The translations under genes and the position numbers were made by a program. Shown here piece after piece: positions 44,568 to 55,400 of a stretch of 64,000 nucleotides of DNA (positions are counted from its first letter, which is position 1; the number at the start of each line of letters is the position of its first letter). The notes under the pieces are model-generated. The model had not been told where the DNA came from and did not search any database. It was given only the letters and a program-made list of their open reading frames with translations. The stretch comes from Pisaster brevispinus (lineage: Eukaryota > Echinodermata > Asteroidea > Forcipulatida > Asteriidae), in contig JAMKCF010000014.1 of NCBI GenBank assembly GCA_023634235.1, positions 5,655,501-5,719,500 on the forward strand. Direction: 5' to 3'.

Positions 44568-46249
44568 TGGAACTCTTGACTCTTTGGGATCGGAAATTCC
44601 CAGAATTTTAATGAGATAATTTCTATGTTTTGGAACTTTTCTTCATTAGACAATGTATTCGTTTTTACACTTACGCTATCCTTGTAAAACTAGTAAATTA
44701 CATAAAAATGCTCTGAAAAGGTGGGTTTTTTTTAAGAAAAAGGCACATTGAAATGTGGCCAGAAAAACCCCCTTGAAAAAAATTACACCCTTACGGCTCC
44801 GCATCCACGTGTATACCGTGGTGAAGCGGGTACCAACAGCATCTTTGGCCGAAGCATTCACAAACGGACACCACGGAAATTTGATTCTCCAAAGTGAGTT
44901 TGGAAATACACATTTTTCTACATACTTTTATTGATTTCTAATCAACGGGCATTTCAGACGAAATTTAATAGTGTCGCAGGATGCTGACACATGTACCACC
45001 ATCCGGTAGAAATTATTACATTTATTTCGGGGTCATTTATACCAAAGTATAAAACAAAGTTCATGACAACCTTTGAAACATCGAAACAATGGCAGCACAA
45101 AACCGTCAGATTAGTTGCCCAATGGAGAGGTTAAACTTATACAGAATAATATGAGAGAGCTTAGACTGCAAACTGTGGCTTTAGTTTTGCAGATTTTGCA
45201 GTTTTAAGCCAAGCAGAGTGTAAAATGTTAACCTCAGTCAGGCGTTTGGATATGAAAACGGATCTGGGCTCCTCGTGCTAAACGGTGACGGTATAGAGAA
45301 AGTGGACAACATACAAATACCTCGGCTTAACACTGAAAATGGAGGATACAAATTAAGAAACAATTAGTTGGATCAATGGGGGTTGAAGTGTTTTGGAATG
45401 CACAAAGAATTACTATTATAACGGACAAGGAAAAACCAATGTCACTTAGAAGAAAATTATATAATCAACGCATCCCGACAACAATGACACGTGGCATACA
45501 CATGGTCAACAACCAAAGAGCTGAAAAACAAATTAAATATCAACACCGAGAGCTATGGAAAGGAGGATGCTCGGGACAAAACGGCTGATGTTGAAGGAGT
45601 GCATTGAATGAGGTGAGTGAGCCTACATCAAAATAATGCCACACCAAAATGAAGCATTTCATTATTAATATTCTCCTGTGCCCAGGAGTTTTAATGGCTT
45701 TTTCTTCCAACGTGCAACTGAATTATGTACATGTACAGTGTATAATAAGGAACTGCCCACTTGGGTCATAATGCGGTTAATTAAAATGATGATAGCCAAT
45801 CATTTAACAATTCACCCATTTTCAAATAATTTTTTAGTTGCGACAATCTGCTACGAATACAGATTTTACATGACTCGAAGGACTGCAATATGACCGAGTG
45901 TTGCTTGGAATGCCTAAAAAAGTGAAACTGAATGACTGTTATGCCAAAGTGGTCAAAATGGCTCGCTCAGTGGATGGATGCAGAATGTTAAGTATTATTC
46001 ATGTTATATATCCCGATATCATCAATTTTTTTGGTCTCATAATAACACGTCTGCATTTCAAAATGTTTTTCGAAACACTTTAAAACAATAAAACTTAAAC
46101 ATGAAATAAAACAGTAATGGCAGTGGTGCTAGTAAAGTAGTAGTAGTCCTTGCTACTAAATATTAGTAGTTTTCTAGTACTACACAATTATTTTAAGTTA
46201 AACCGTTTTATTTTTGACCAAAGTTAAATCTCTTTTTGGAAGATGGGGT

Positions 46250-46265
46250 GGCTCTGAAAAGAGCC
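46250..46265 (-). terminator. histone 3' stem-loop of H2A
   Basis: Minus strand GGCTCTTTTCAGAGCC, the canonical replication-histone stem-loop, 29 bases after the stop. A purine-rich downstream element (AAAAAGAGA) follows, as needed for U7-type processing. Confidence 0.95.
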
Positions 46266-46294
46266 GGTTGGTTTTAGAGCCGAGTATTCAGCGT

Positions 46295-46672
46295 CTATTT
46301 GGCAGCCTTTGCGGTCTTCTTGGGCAGAAGAACGGCCTGGATGTTGGGCAGTACACCACCCTGTGCGATGGTGACTCCACTGAGAAGCTTGTTCAACTCT
46401 TCGTCGTTACGGATGGCGAGTTGCAAGTGACGGGGGTTGATTCTTGTCTTCTTGTTGTCACGGGCGGCGTTACCGGCCAACTCGAGGATCTCAGCGGCCA
46501 AGTACTCCATGACGGCAGCCAAGTAGACTGGGGCACCAGCTCCCACTCGCTCGGCGTAGTTGCCCTTGCGAAGGAAACGGTGGACACGGCCCACGGGGAA
46601 CTGAAGCCCAGCTCTTGCAGATCGGCTCTTGGCCTTGGCGCGTGCCTTTCCACCTTTACCACGTCCAGACAT
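46295..46672 (-). CDS. H2A: histone H2A, replication type
   Basis: Intronless, 125 residues, starting [20 protein letters not shown]. Core of the nucleosome with H2B. The histone fold ([20 protein letters not shown]), the acidic-patch helix ([17 protein letters not shown]) and the docking segment ([19 protein letters not shown]) are all intact; the C-terminus PKKTAKAAK lacks the SQ(E/D) tail of H2A.X. TATAAATA lies 64 bases upstream of the ATG and a stem-loop follows the stop, so expression in S phase is expected. It is transcribed away from the H2B gene; the two share a 461-bp promoter region. GC-rich codon use differs strongly from surrounding AT-rich DNA, usual for histones. Confidence 0.98.
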   Translation of the reverse strand: MSGRGKGGKARAKAKSRSARAGLQFPVGRVHRFLRKGNYAERVGAGAPVYLAAVMEYLAAEILELAGNAARDNKKTRINPRHLQLAIRNDEELNKLLSGVTIAQGGVLPNIQAVLLPKKTAKAAK

Positions 46673-46735
46673 ATTGTTAGTACTTCGTACAGGTTCACTT
46701 ATCTAGAAAGATGCCCATGAAAAACCACAACTCCG

Positions 46736-46743
46736 TATTTATA
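46736..46743 (-). promoter_or_regulatory. TATA box of H2A
   Basis: TATAAATA on the minus strand, 64 bases upstream of the H2A start codon. No CCAAT in the matching orientation was seen close by. Confidence 0.75.
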
Positions 46744-46852
46744 GGGTTTTCAGGGATCCAAGCACTGTCCAATAGCGGAGCGACATTTTATTAGCCCGCC
46801 CATCCACAATCCTTTGTTCGATGTGTTGTGTGTGGTGGGTGCATGTGTACAT

Positions 46853-46917
46853 GTATGCATTATGTACACGTACAGTATGTTACATGTACATGTACACACA
46901 ACATGTACATGTACGAC
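46853..46917. repeat. ACATGT-rich, self-complementary microsatellite in the histone promoter
   Basis: Repeated TACATGTACATGTACAC motifs in the middle of the shared promoter. It can form short hairpins; a regulatory role is not shown. Confidence 0.8.
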
Positions 46918-46967
46918 GTGCAGCGCAGCAGTCAATTGTTTGCACACGGCACTGTGTATCTCCTCGA

Positions 46968-47072
46968 CCAATCACGTTGCACAAAAAGGGGGAAATATTA
47001 CGCGGCCAATTTGTCTGCTGCCAGGAAAATTCAGTGTAAGATCACTCATTTGCATATCGGAAAGGTATATAA
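46968..47072 (+). promoter_or_regulatory. H2B promoter: CCAAT, octamer and TATA
   Basis: CCAAT at 46968-46972, the H2B-type octamer ATTTGCAT at 47048-47055 and TATATAA at 47066-47072, in the usual order and spacing. The octamer is the known OCT1-dependent S-phase element of H2B genes. Confidence 0.85.
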
Positions 47073-47133
47073 TCTGCTCCATTTCAACCGGTCATCTCAT
47101 TCTGCAATCATTGCCGTACACAACTGATACATC

Positions 47134-47502
47134 ATGCCTCCTAAGCCTAGTGGAAAGGGACAGAAGAAGGCCGGTAAGGCCAAGGGAGCTCCCCGTAGCG
47201 ACAAGAAGAGACGCAGAAAGAGAAAGGAGAGCTATGGCATCTACATCTACAAGGTGATGAAGCAGGTTCACCCCGACACTGGCATCTCCAGCCGTGCCAT
47301 GAGCATCATGAACAGCTTCGTCAACGACATCTTCGAGCGTATTGCCGCCGAGGCCTCCCGCCTGGCCCACTACAACAAGAAGTCCACCATCACCAGCCGT
47401 GAGGTCCAGACCGCAGTCCGTCTCCTCCTGCCCGGTGAGCTGGCCAAGCACGCTGTCAGCGAAGGAACCAAGGCTGTCACCAAGTACACCACCTCAAAAT
47501 AG
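47134..47502 (+). CDS. H2B: histone H2B, replication type
   Basis: Intronless, 122 residues. The N-terminus ([20 protein letters not shown]) is of the kind known from starfish H2B, where the initial proline is methylated after Met removal. The histone fold is complete ([57 protein letters not shown]), with the C-terminal helix ending AVTKYTTSK, which holds the ubiquitination lysine. Start chosen at the only ATG in frame before the domain. It pairs head-to-head with H2A; the octamer and TATA upstream and the stem-loop downstream fit a replication-dependent gene. Confidence 0.98.
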   Translation: MPPKPSGKGQKKAGKAKGAPRSDKKRRRKRKESYGIYIYKVMKQVHPDTGISSRAMSIMNSFVNDIFERIAAEASRLAHYNKKSTITSREVQTAVRLLLPGELAKHAVSEGTKAVTKYTTSK

Positions 47503-47532
47503 ACGGTGTATTTGTACTACTCAAAACCAACC

Positions 47533-47548
47533 GGCTCTTTTCAGAGCC
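47533..47548 (+). terminator. histone 3' stem-loop of H2B
   Basis: GGCTCTTTTCAGAGCC, identical to the H2A stem-loop, 30 bases after the stop; CAAAAAAGAGA follows 10 bases later as the downstream element. Confidence 0.95.
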
Positions 47549-47599
47549 ACCACAGTTCAAAAAAGAGATAATTCCTTGTTCTGTAAATTTGTTCGGAGT

Positions 47600-49380
47600 T
47601 GCTACTAAAAGTACTAGTTGGCACTAGTATTATTCACTTTTTTCTTGGGGCTTACAGAAGGGTCTCAACTTGTTAGTCGTTACAATACTAGTATTCGTCG
47701 CCATGCTCATCGGAATCATTATTAATAATTACTACAAAGCCTGACTTCCAAATTAAAAGATCTGCTTTCTTGAAATAAACAATTTTCATTAACAATTTCA
47801 AAATTTTCCACAACTTCCACTCAAGTTAACAATTAATTTGTTCCGGCTAATTTTCCCCCACCCCAGCCCATCATCATTCATGGCCATGCCCTTGTACACC
47901 CACGGGATGGGAAGAGGTATGCAAACGCGATTTAGGTAAACGTCATTTTTAGAGCAGGGGATTAATTAGAAAACTGTCAATTCCGTTGGAATGCCCATCA
48001 ACATAGAGTACTTAACCGGGATTTTATGAGCGTTATAATTGATGGTTAGTTTTATGTAAATGCATAAAAACATTACTGGACATACTAACTTGTGAACAGT
48101 TTTAAGGACAGATATTACGACCTTGAAAGTAAAAAAGAAAACCTGCTTCAGTCGTCTAAAAACGCATTTTCACATAAAATGTCCATTAACATAATTACTG
48201 TTTACGATTACGATTTGCCTATGGCAGGGATGTGATGTCTCCGTTTTTAATTTTGCCCCCCCAAAAAAAAAAACCAAAAAAACAACAACAAAAAAAAACA
48301 AAAAAAAAAACAAACATATATATATATATATATAATATTAGTAGGGGAGATGGCCTTAGCTTTATAAAATAAAATATCAAGTAATAAACCACAAGTCAAT
48401 AAGTCAATCGTGGGTTTTAATATTCAAAAATCAGAAATAAATATAAGGCAGCTTTCGAAAAATGTGGGAAAAAAATCAGTAATACTACATGAAACATGTG
48501 TTTATGTAATGCTAGTCTTTGATTTGGTTAGTTTGAATAATAAGGTGTAAGTTGAGAAAACCGTTTCACGAATCGACCCCTGGCGTTGATTTATTGGTGT
48601 GTAGTGACTGCAGCAACGGGACTCGTGGGTTTTAATATTCAAAAATTAGAAATAAATATAAGGCAGCTTTATAAAAAAAAAATCAAAATCAGCGACTTTG
48701 GGTTTCCAACTTTAAGAAAAAGGTATTAATAATTGTCTGAATCAAAACAGAAACCTACAAACAATGGAATAACACTTGCGAATTGATCATTGTACTGGTT
48801 ATCCTACCTAAGTACAAAAACACTTCTCAGGGAGAATAAGCTCAAAGCAGTGTAGCGAGTCTACGTATTACTACTCTGCTGCCTACCATTTACTTTGGAT
48901 CTTTATACACGAGTAGCAATCGACGGATCGACTCCTGGCGTTTGGAAAGTAACATCTACTGTTTTTAGGGGGAACGTCTGACCATGAAACTGTAGTTTCC
49001 GTTTGCATTCCTCAAAAACAAAACCCCTTAGCGCTCTTGTAATGCCACTTACATGTATCATGTTATTTCATGTGAGTGTAAAAACAAATGATATTTTCTA
49101 GTAGCATGGAAAAAATAGTTTTTAAAACCGCAAAACATTGTGCAAGCGTATAAAATGTAACATTTTACTCTAGTAAGTTTTAATCTAAAAAAGTCCAGAT
49201 TTCAAGTAAGGGGAGCACACGAACATTATTTGGGGCATGTGGGTGGGGGACCTGAACAAAATATAGGGGATTTCCAAGGACGACACGCTCCTGTCCCACC
49301 GCGGCAGCTACAAATTAAATGAGTACAGCGCCCCCTTGAGACGGACGGCAGTACAATCGAGCGGTTGTTTTAGTTTAGTG
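47600..49380. other. intergenic stretch between H2B and CEP63
   Basis: No gene seen. It holds an A-rich/AT microsatellite (48262-48335), a roughly 47-bp direct repeat at 48409 and 48623 (CGTGGGTTTTAATATTCAAA) and the inverted copy (48855-48962) of the repeat at 18551. The last 100 bp before 49400 probably contain the CEP63 promoter; no TATA was seen. Confidence 0.5.
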
Positions 49381-49399
49381 ACAGTGACATTTTGACAAC

Positions 49400-49450
49400 A
49401 TGGGTTCTATTTTTAACAAATACGAATACGATTCTAATTTTGAGGATTGA
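49400..49450 (+). other. possible upstream open reading frame in the CEP63 5' UTR
   Basis: ATG to TGA, 16 residues (MGSIFNKYEYDSNFED), ending 16 bases before the first candidate CEP63 start. Only relevant if transcription begins upstream of it. Confidence 0.3.
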
Positions 49451-49466
49451 CAACCGAGTTAAGCAG

Positions 49467-52400
49467 ATGTTTTCATTAAAGATGGAAGGAGATTTATTCA
49501 AAGAAGCAAATGACGTTGGGTGAGTGTATTGCCATTAATAATATTCAATGTTGAAACTGGAAAGGCAATGAATGCTTTCCGGCCCCGTCCGTAATCCCGA
49601 CCCTCCCGACACACTCATCGTTCGTAGTCGTACATTCGTTAACGCTAGCCGTGCGTTAGACCGGACGGAGGGTAAATAAAGCCTAAATAATATTAAAATG
49701 CCACCCCCACCACTACACTAACTAGTGAGTAGTGGAGGTTTGGTTCCGCTATTTGTTCCACCGTGGTCGTGGAGACGATAGCGTGGTCTTGGAAACAAAA
49801 ACCTTGGAATAAAGTATTTGTACAATTTCAATCATTCCAACATCAACATCATACAATGTCTCTTGTTTCTTGTGCATGCTGCCGTGGTGCCCGTAGTGTT
49901 GCCTTTGTTGTTGTGTTGTGCATGCAAATCAAGTTGCCTAAAAAAAAAGTTGCCCTGTGGCTGTGTGTGTGCGTGGGGTCGTACCCGTACTAATTACATG
50001 AATTAGCGTCAACAGGCCCATTTCACGACAACTCGTTACAATGGTTGTAATCAGAGTGTATCTGGAAACACGTTTAAAACTGACTGGAACCATCGTGCAT
50101 ACATATTTTTCACGGGAAAAACATTTTTTTTCGTAAAAATAGTCAACTTTCTCTGTCCGTAGAATTGGCCGACGTGATGCTATTGCGCTTGCGCAATGAT
50201 TTAGGACCGCACCATTATGATATGGGTGGGTTTGTGTTAGGGGTTGGGAACTACCCTTGTGTACAGTGTCAGTAAGGGGGGTTGACGTAGTAAGAAAGCA
50301 CCAAAGTAGTATGATGAATGAACTCTCTTCCTTATCAAATCATTGAATGTTTTTAAAATAATGAATGTTTCTTATTGTTTTTCCATTGTAATTTACATGT
50401 TTTAATTAATTTTTACAGAGTCTTGCTTACTATCATTTTGCCTGGTTTTATTATTCTCTCCGTGTATTTTATTCTGTATAAGTCTTTGCTTTTTTACGTC
50501 TTGTAAAGCGCCTGGGAGCATTTTATTTAAATTGATTAATATGAAGAAAAAAAATAGGAATAAACAAATAAACAAGTAAATAAAGACAAAAATAGAGACA
50601 GAAATTAAGAAAGAAAGAAAGAAAGAAGGAAAGAAAGAAAGAAGGACAAAAAGAAATTAATATAATAATAATAATAATATTACGTTCTTATAGAGCGCAT
50701 TTTCAGTTCTGAGAGAACTCTCAATGCGCTTATTATTACCCCTGGTCACTGGGCCTTAATTCATTCCTTAAACCATCTCAGCTCCCTGGGGAGTATACAG
50801 CTGCCTGTGCAACAATTAATAATGCGCTACTCAGCTAAATCAATCACAAGAACCATCTCTGCCCTCACAGGTACCCATTTACCCCTGGGTGGAGAGAAGC
50901 AATTATAGTTAAGTGTCTTGCTCAGGGACACAAGTGTCACGACCGGGATTCGAACCCACACTCTGCTGAACAGAAGCACCAGAGCTTGAGTTCGGTGCTC
51001 TTATCCGCTAGGCCACGACACCCTATAAATATAGGGACAGAAAAAAAGTTAAAGAACAATGGAAATAAAGAAAGACAAAAAGAAAGAAACAAAGAAACAA
51101 AGAAATACATGTAAATAAAACTATAATATCATTATGAAGAGTTTCTTACATTGACATGAGTGTGTGGGCACCATGCTCGACTTAAAAATTGCACTTACCT
51201 GTAGTGTAATGGTGCGGTCCAATGTCATTGCGCAAGCGCAATAGCATGGCCAATTCTACAGACAGAGAAAGTTGACTATTTTTACGAAAAAAACAATTTT
51301 TCCCGTGAAAAATATGTATGCACAATGGTTCCAGTCAGTTTTAAACGTGTTTCCAGATACACTCTGATTACAACCGTTGTATTTGATGGTATTTTAAACT
51401 TGTGTCTTGAGTTGTCTTGAGTTGTCTTGAGTTGTCTTAAATTGTCGTGAAATGGGCCTGTTGACGCTAATTAGTATGACCGTGTGCGTGTGACAATGCC
51501 CACCACACAATGAATCATGTAATGTTTTGAAATTTGTCAATTCAAAGATGTAAACTTCTACTCCTAGAACTAAAGTTTAAACTAAACTCACCTCATGCAG
51601 GAGATGTTGCCAGTTAATTAATTGTGAGGTTTGATTGACCTCAAGCATGTCAAGTTGGGACTGGTCCCATCTACAGTTGGTATGGTTCGAACAGAATGAG
51701 AGATAAATGCTATTGTGTCATACTTCTAGAACCATCTGAGGTTGTTGCACTAGCAAGCCAATTAGCTTAACATTATAATAAAAACTAATTACTAGTACTA
51801 GGACTAGGACTAGGAGTTATGATGTAGTAGTACATGCACTACAACTCCCAATCCCTGGTAGTGGTTCTACGGTGTCGGTCTCCATCGCACTGCCACTGAT
51901 ACAAAGACTGACATCCTACCAGGACCAGATCATAGTTAGTGTAGTACTAGCATGGAGGAAGGAAATTACGTAGTTGGCAACCCATCCTAGTCTGAAAACA
52001 TACTCCAACATTTAGATTTTAGGTATGGCACGTGGCCAATCATGAGGCATAATTACATGGGTAATCTTTTTTTTCAAACAATATTTCTTTCATAATGAAG
52101 GGTGGGATAGCAGGATGTCATGTTGATTGTACATTTCAGTAGATGTGAGGTTGTTTCAGTCTTTGGTTGTTCTTGGAAAGAACCTTTTGTCGAATATTGT
52201 AGTTCTTTGTACTCTTTGTTTTTGCTTTCTACATTTCCCCATTAGTGATTATTTGGAAACAGATTTTGTACATCCTGGTTAGTCTACCCAACTGGTGTGC
52301 CGTCTGGCTGAGAGTTGACCACACAATTTTAAGGCATACTTGTGTGGATCATTATATTCTACTTTCGAAACATCTTTCCAACCATATTCATTTCATAGCA

Positions 52401-55400
52401 AATGCTTTTTATTGCCCAAATCACCCAATCCAAGGCAACAGGTCCCTTAATACTCAGAATAGCAGAAACAGGCTTAATTAAAACATAGTCTAATATTTGC
52501 TCACAAGCTGAATTTGTTAAGAACATTCTCAGCTACATTGTAAACACCTAAGTATTAAATTGAGTCAAGTTCGGAAAGACTTGGCAACATTAGCATCAGT
52601 TCTACTAAAGACATCATTGGCCCTTTAAAGACTTGGGTAGACCACTAGAGGTACATGTTGAATGGTACAGTTAATTAGGTTGCAAGCCAATCCAATCTCT
52701 AACACAGAGTATATAAATAGATATACTTTTCCTATACTTTTATGATTTGAATTTCCCATTAGAATAGTTAAAACATTTTATAAGGTATCAAAACTCTTTT
52801 AAATAATTTCTTTCAAAAGTTTCTATCCCATTTTCCATCCTTATTTTGATAGCTACATGTACATGTAGTTGGAGTAAGCTTTCAATGAATAATTTACTAT
52901 TTCAGTTTGTTCATTGTTCTCATGTAGATTGTTTGCTGGACCAATGACCTCTTGTGAAGCTGAACTACAAGAACTTATGCGACAAATAGACATCATGGTG
53001 CATAACAGAAAGATGGAATGGGAAACTGAACTTGAAGGTGTTAAAGGTCAATTAAGGTCAAGTGATAAGGAAGTGATGTCACAACGTGCGTTATTAGAGG
53101 TCAAACACCAAGAGGTTTGTAGAAAAAACAATGGAACATTTTTTTCAAGAAGAATCATCCCAAGTAAGCCGTGAAAATAATATTGTGAAAAATAATATTA
53201 GCTATTGCAAACTGCTTACCAACCAAAAGGACCTAAAATGCAAAAAAATAGGTTGTGACGTTTCGACCCTAGCAGAGTCTTTCTCGAAGGCTAATATGAC
53301 AACACTACAAACATAACAGGTGTACTGGTGTAACAAAAGCAGTCAAGTTGAAATAGATGATAGAGATGAAAACACACAGAGAAAACAGGGGGATGAACAG
53401 AGAGACGGGCAACAAAAGGGGTGGGAAGGGGCTGGTCTGACCACAAGAGGTGAGGGAAAAAAGACAATGATGGGAAGAGGGAGAGAAAAGTAATTGATTA
53501 ATGAATGAAAACAATAACATTAGTGAGTGAAAATAATATGGTAATAACTTGAAAATAACTTGCAGTATTAAGGAATCAGGCCAATCATAAATTGTACATT
53601 GAGCTCAATGTTATAAAACAATGAATAATTTATAAAGGAATGCAATGCAAATACTGCAGGTGTGAATGTAATGGAATAAATGAATATGTTCCAGTCTTTT
53701 ACAGCATGTTTGATTTAATACTGTTCTTGTGTTCTGAGCAATTCAGGGTTCAAAAGGGTGTTTAAAGGACTTTATTATTACATGTAGTTGGTTTGATAGA
53801 CCAAGGATATCTTTGAAACCAATTGGGACATTGTTAAAGAAAAACACTATATTCAAACGATGGAAGACCAAATTGAAGTTTGTGGTGTAGGCCTACTGGG
53901 TGAAACATGTTTGTTATAAATACCATGGTAATAGATTGTGAATTTAATTGGTTGAGAACCAATCATGTGTGCTAAAATTTACCTGGCTAAGGGGAACATG
54001 AGTAATGTACCCCACAGGGTGTATTGCCTTGATCAAGCCCACTGTTGGTTGTTTCCACACCCTTGTACAATATTTTTAAAAGCCCAGGGTATGAGGTTGT
54101 AATTATGCTGGTACTAGGTAAATTGATTTACATTCCCGTGCAATGTGCTATAGGGAACAGGGAAGCAATATTTCTGTCTACAACCACCATTAATGTTTAC
54201 ACTTTGTTCGCAACTGTTCACCTGCTTTTTGTTCAAAAATAATATTTGAAGATGACAACAGCCGTCTATTTCACCAAACTCTTCCTAACTTAGGATTAAT
54301 CTTAGGACTTAGACGAGTCCCAGCCTTGCACTTTAACATGTAAACCCTAAGATTAATCCTAAGTTAGGACTAGTTACTCGTCCTAACTTGAGATAGGATT
54401 AATCCTAGCGTTTCGTGAAATCAGCTGCAGATCCCCTCCAAAGAAGAGGATTCTCTTCTGTTCCAAAGACGAGATCAGAAATTTGATCTTTGACCAAAAT
54501 TCATTAATTCAATTACTAAGTAATTCCCTGTTGTTCAACTAAGTGACGAAATGCAATGTTCAACAATGAGTTAATAAAGAAATATAATTAATTTCACTTT
54601 AATGTTTGTTCCTCCCCTCCTCTGCAAAGTATTACCATGGCTACTAACAAAACAATTGTTGTATGCTATGATGGGGTGGGGTGCATGGGTTTTGTACACC
54701 CTTGGGGCAAATGGCACCCATTATGTGTACAAAACACCATGGGCTCCATCAGAGTGTGCAACAATTGAATTATGCATGTGAGTATGTCTACCCAATGAAA
54801 GAAATGGTCTGGGTTTTTTTTGACTGAGCAAGGACGTCCTTGCTTCACTTTCATGTACAAAACCAATGAAGATGATGATAAAAACACAAAGTCCAAACTA
54901 ATAGAATTGAACTGCACAATGGTTCATATTGGCATAACCCTTGCCCCCCCCCCCCCCAAATGAAATGAACAAGTGAGTGGCCCCCAAAATTAAAATATAA
55001 ACAAATGATGTCTTTTCCCCCGCCACCCCCCCCCCCCCCAGTGAAAATGTTTTGTTCTCCAACGTTGTGTGTAGCTGTGGTTCCAGTACACAAAGCTTTA
55101 GTGAAGATTTCATTCAAATACCTGCATTTTCCATTGAAGTTTTAGTTTGCAAGAGGTTGGTGATGTTGGTCCATTGATCCCATGGTGTCTTGCATTACAC
55201 ATTAGATGCTTCCAAGCGCAATACAAGAGAAATTGTTTCATCATGTGTTTTATGTTTTCACTTTGTTTTACCACGTAGAATAGATTATTCTATGGTTTCA
55301 TTTACTTGTTGCAGGTTGGACGCTTACGGCACCAATTAGATAGCAGTAAGGAAGATCAAAGATTACTCACATCTCAGTATGAGCAGAAACTCGCACAACT

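Larger units (their letters stand above)
42500..46240. other. gene-free stretch before the histone pair
   Basis: Contains a 39-bp palindrome (43102) and an AAAT microsatellite (44505). Open frames here are short, without splice sites or recognisable domains. Confidence 0.5.
50001..51473. mobile_element. fold-back element with 220-270-bp inverted arms, in CEP63 intron 1
   Basis: Arms 50001-50217 and 51207-51473 are complementary (AATTAGCGTCAACAGGCCCA...; TATTGCGCTTGCGCAAT; right arm ends in GTTGACGCTAATT), with an added GTTGTCTTGA triplication in the right arm. The 990-bp middle is non-coding and holds a GA-rich microsatellite and a SINE. Confidence 0.85.

Noticed and set aside
46214..46720. 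168-residue plus-strand open frame
   Set aside because: Antisense shadow of the H2A gene created by its GC-rich codon bias; no domain.
47092..47451. 119-residue minus-strand open frame
   Set aside because: Antisense shadow of H2B.
50934..51013. possible functional tRNA-Ser/Leu gene on the minus strand
   Set aside because: A SINE body and ATT tail follow the tRNA-like head and the acceptor stem is imperfect, so it is a retroposon head.
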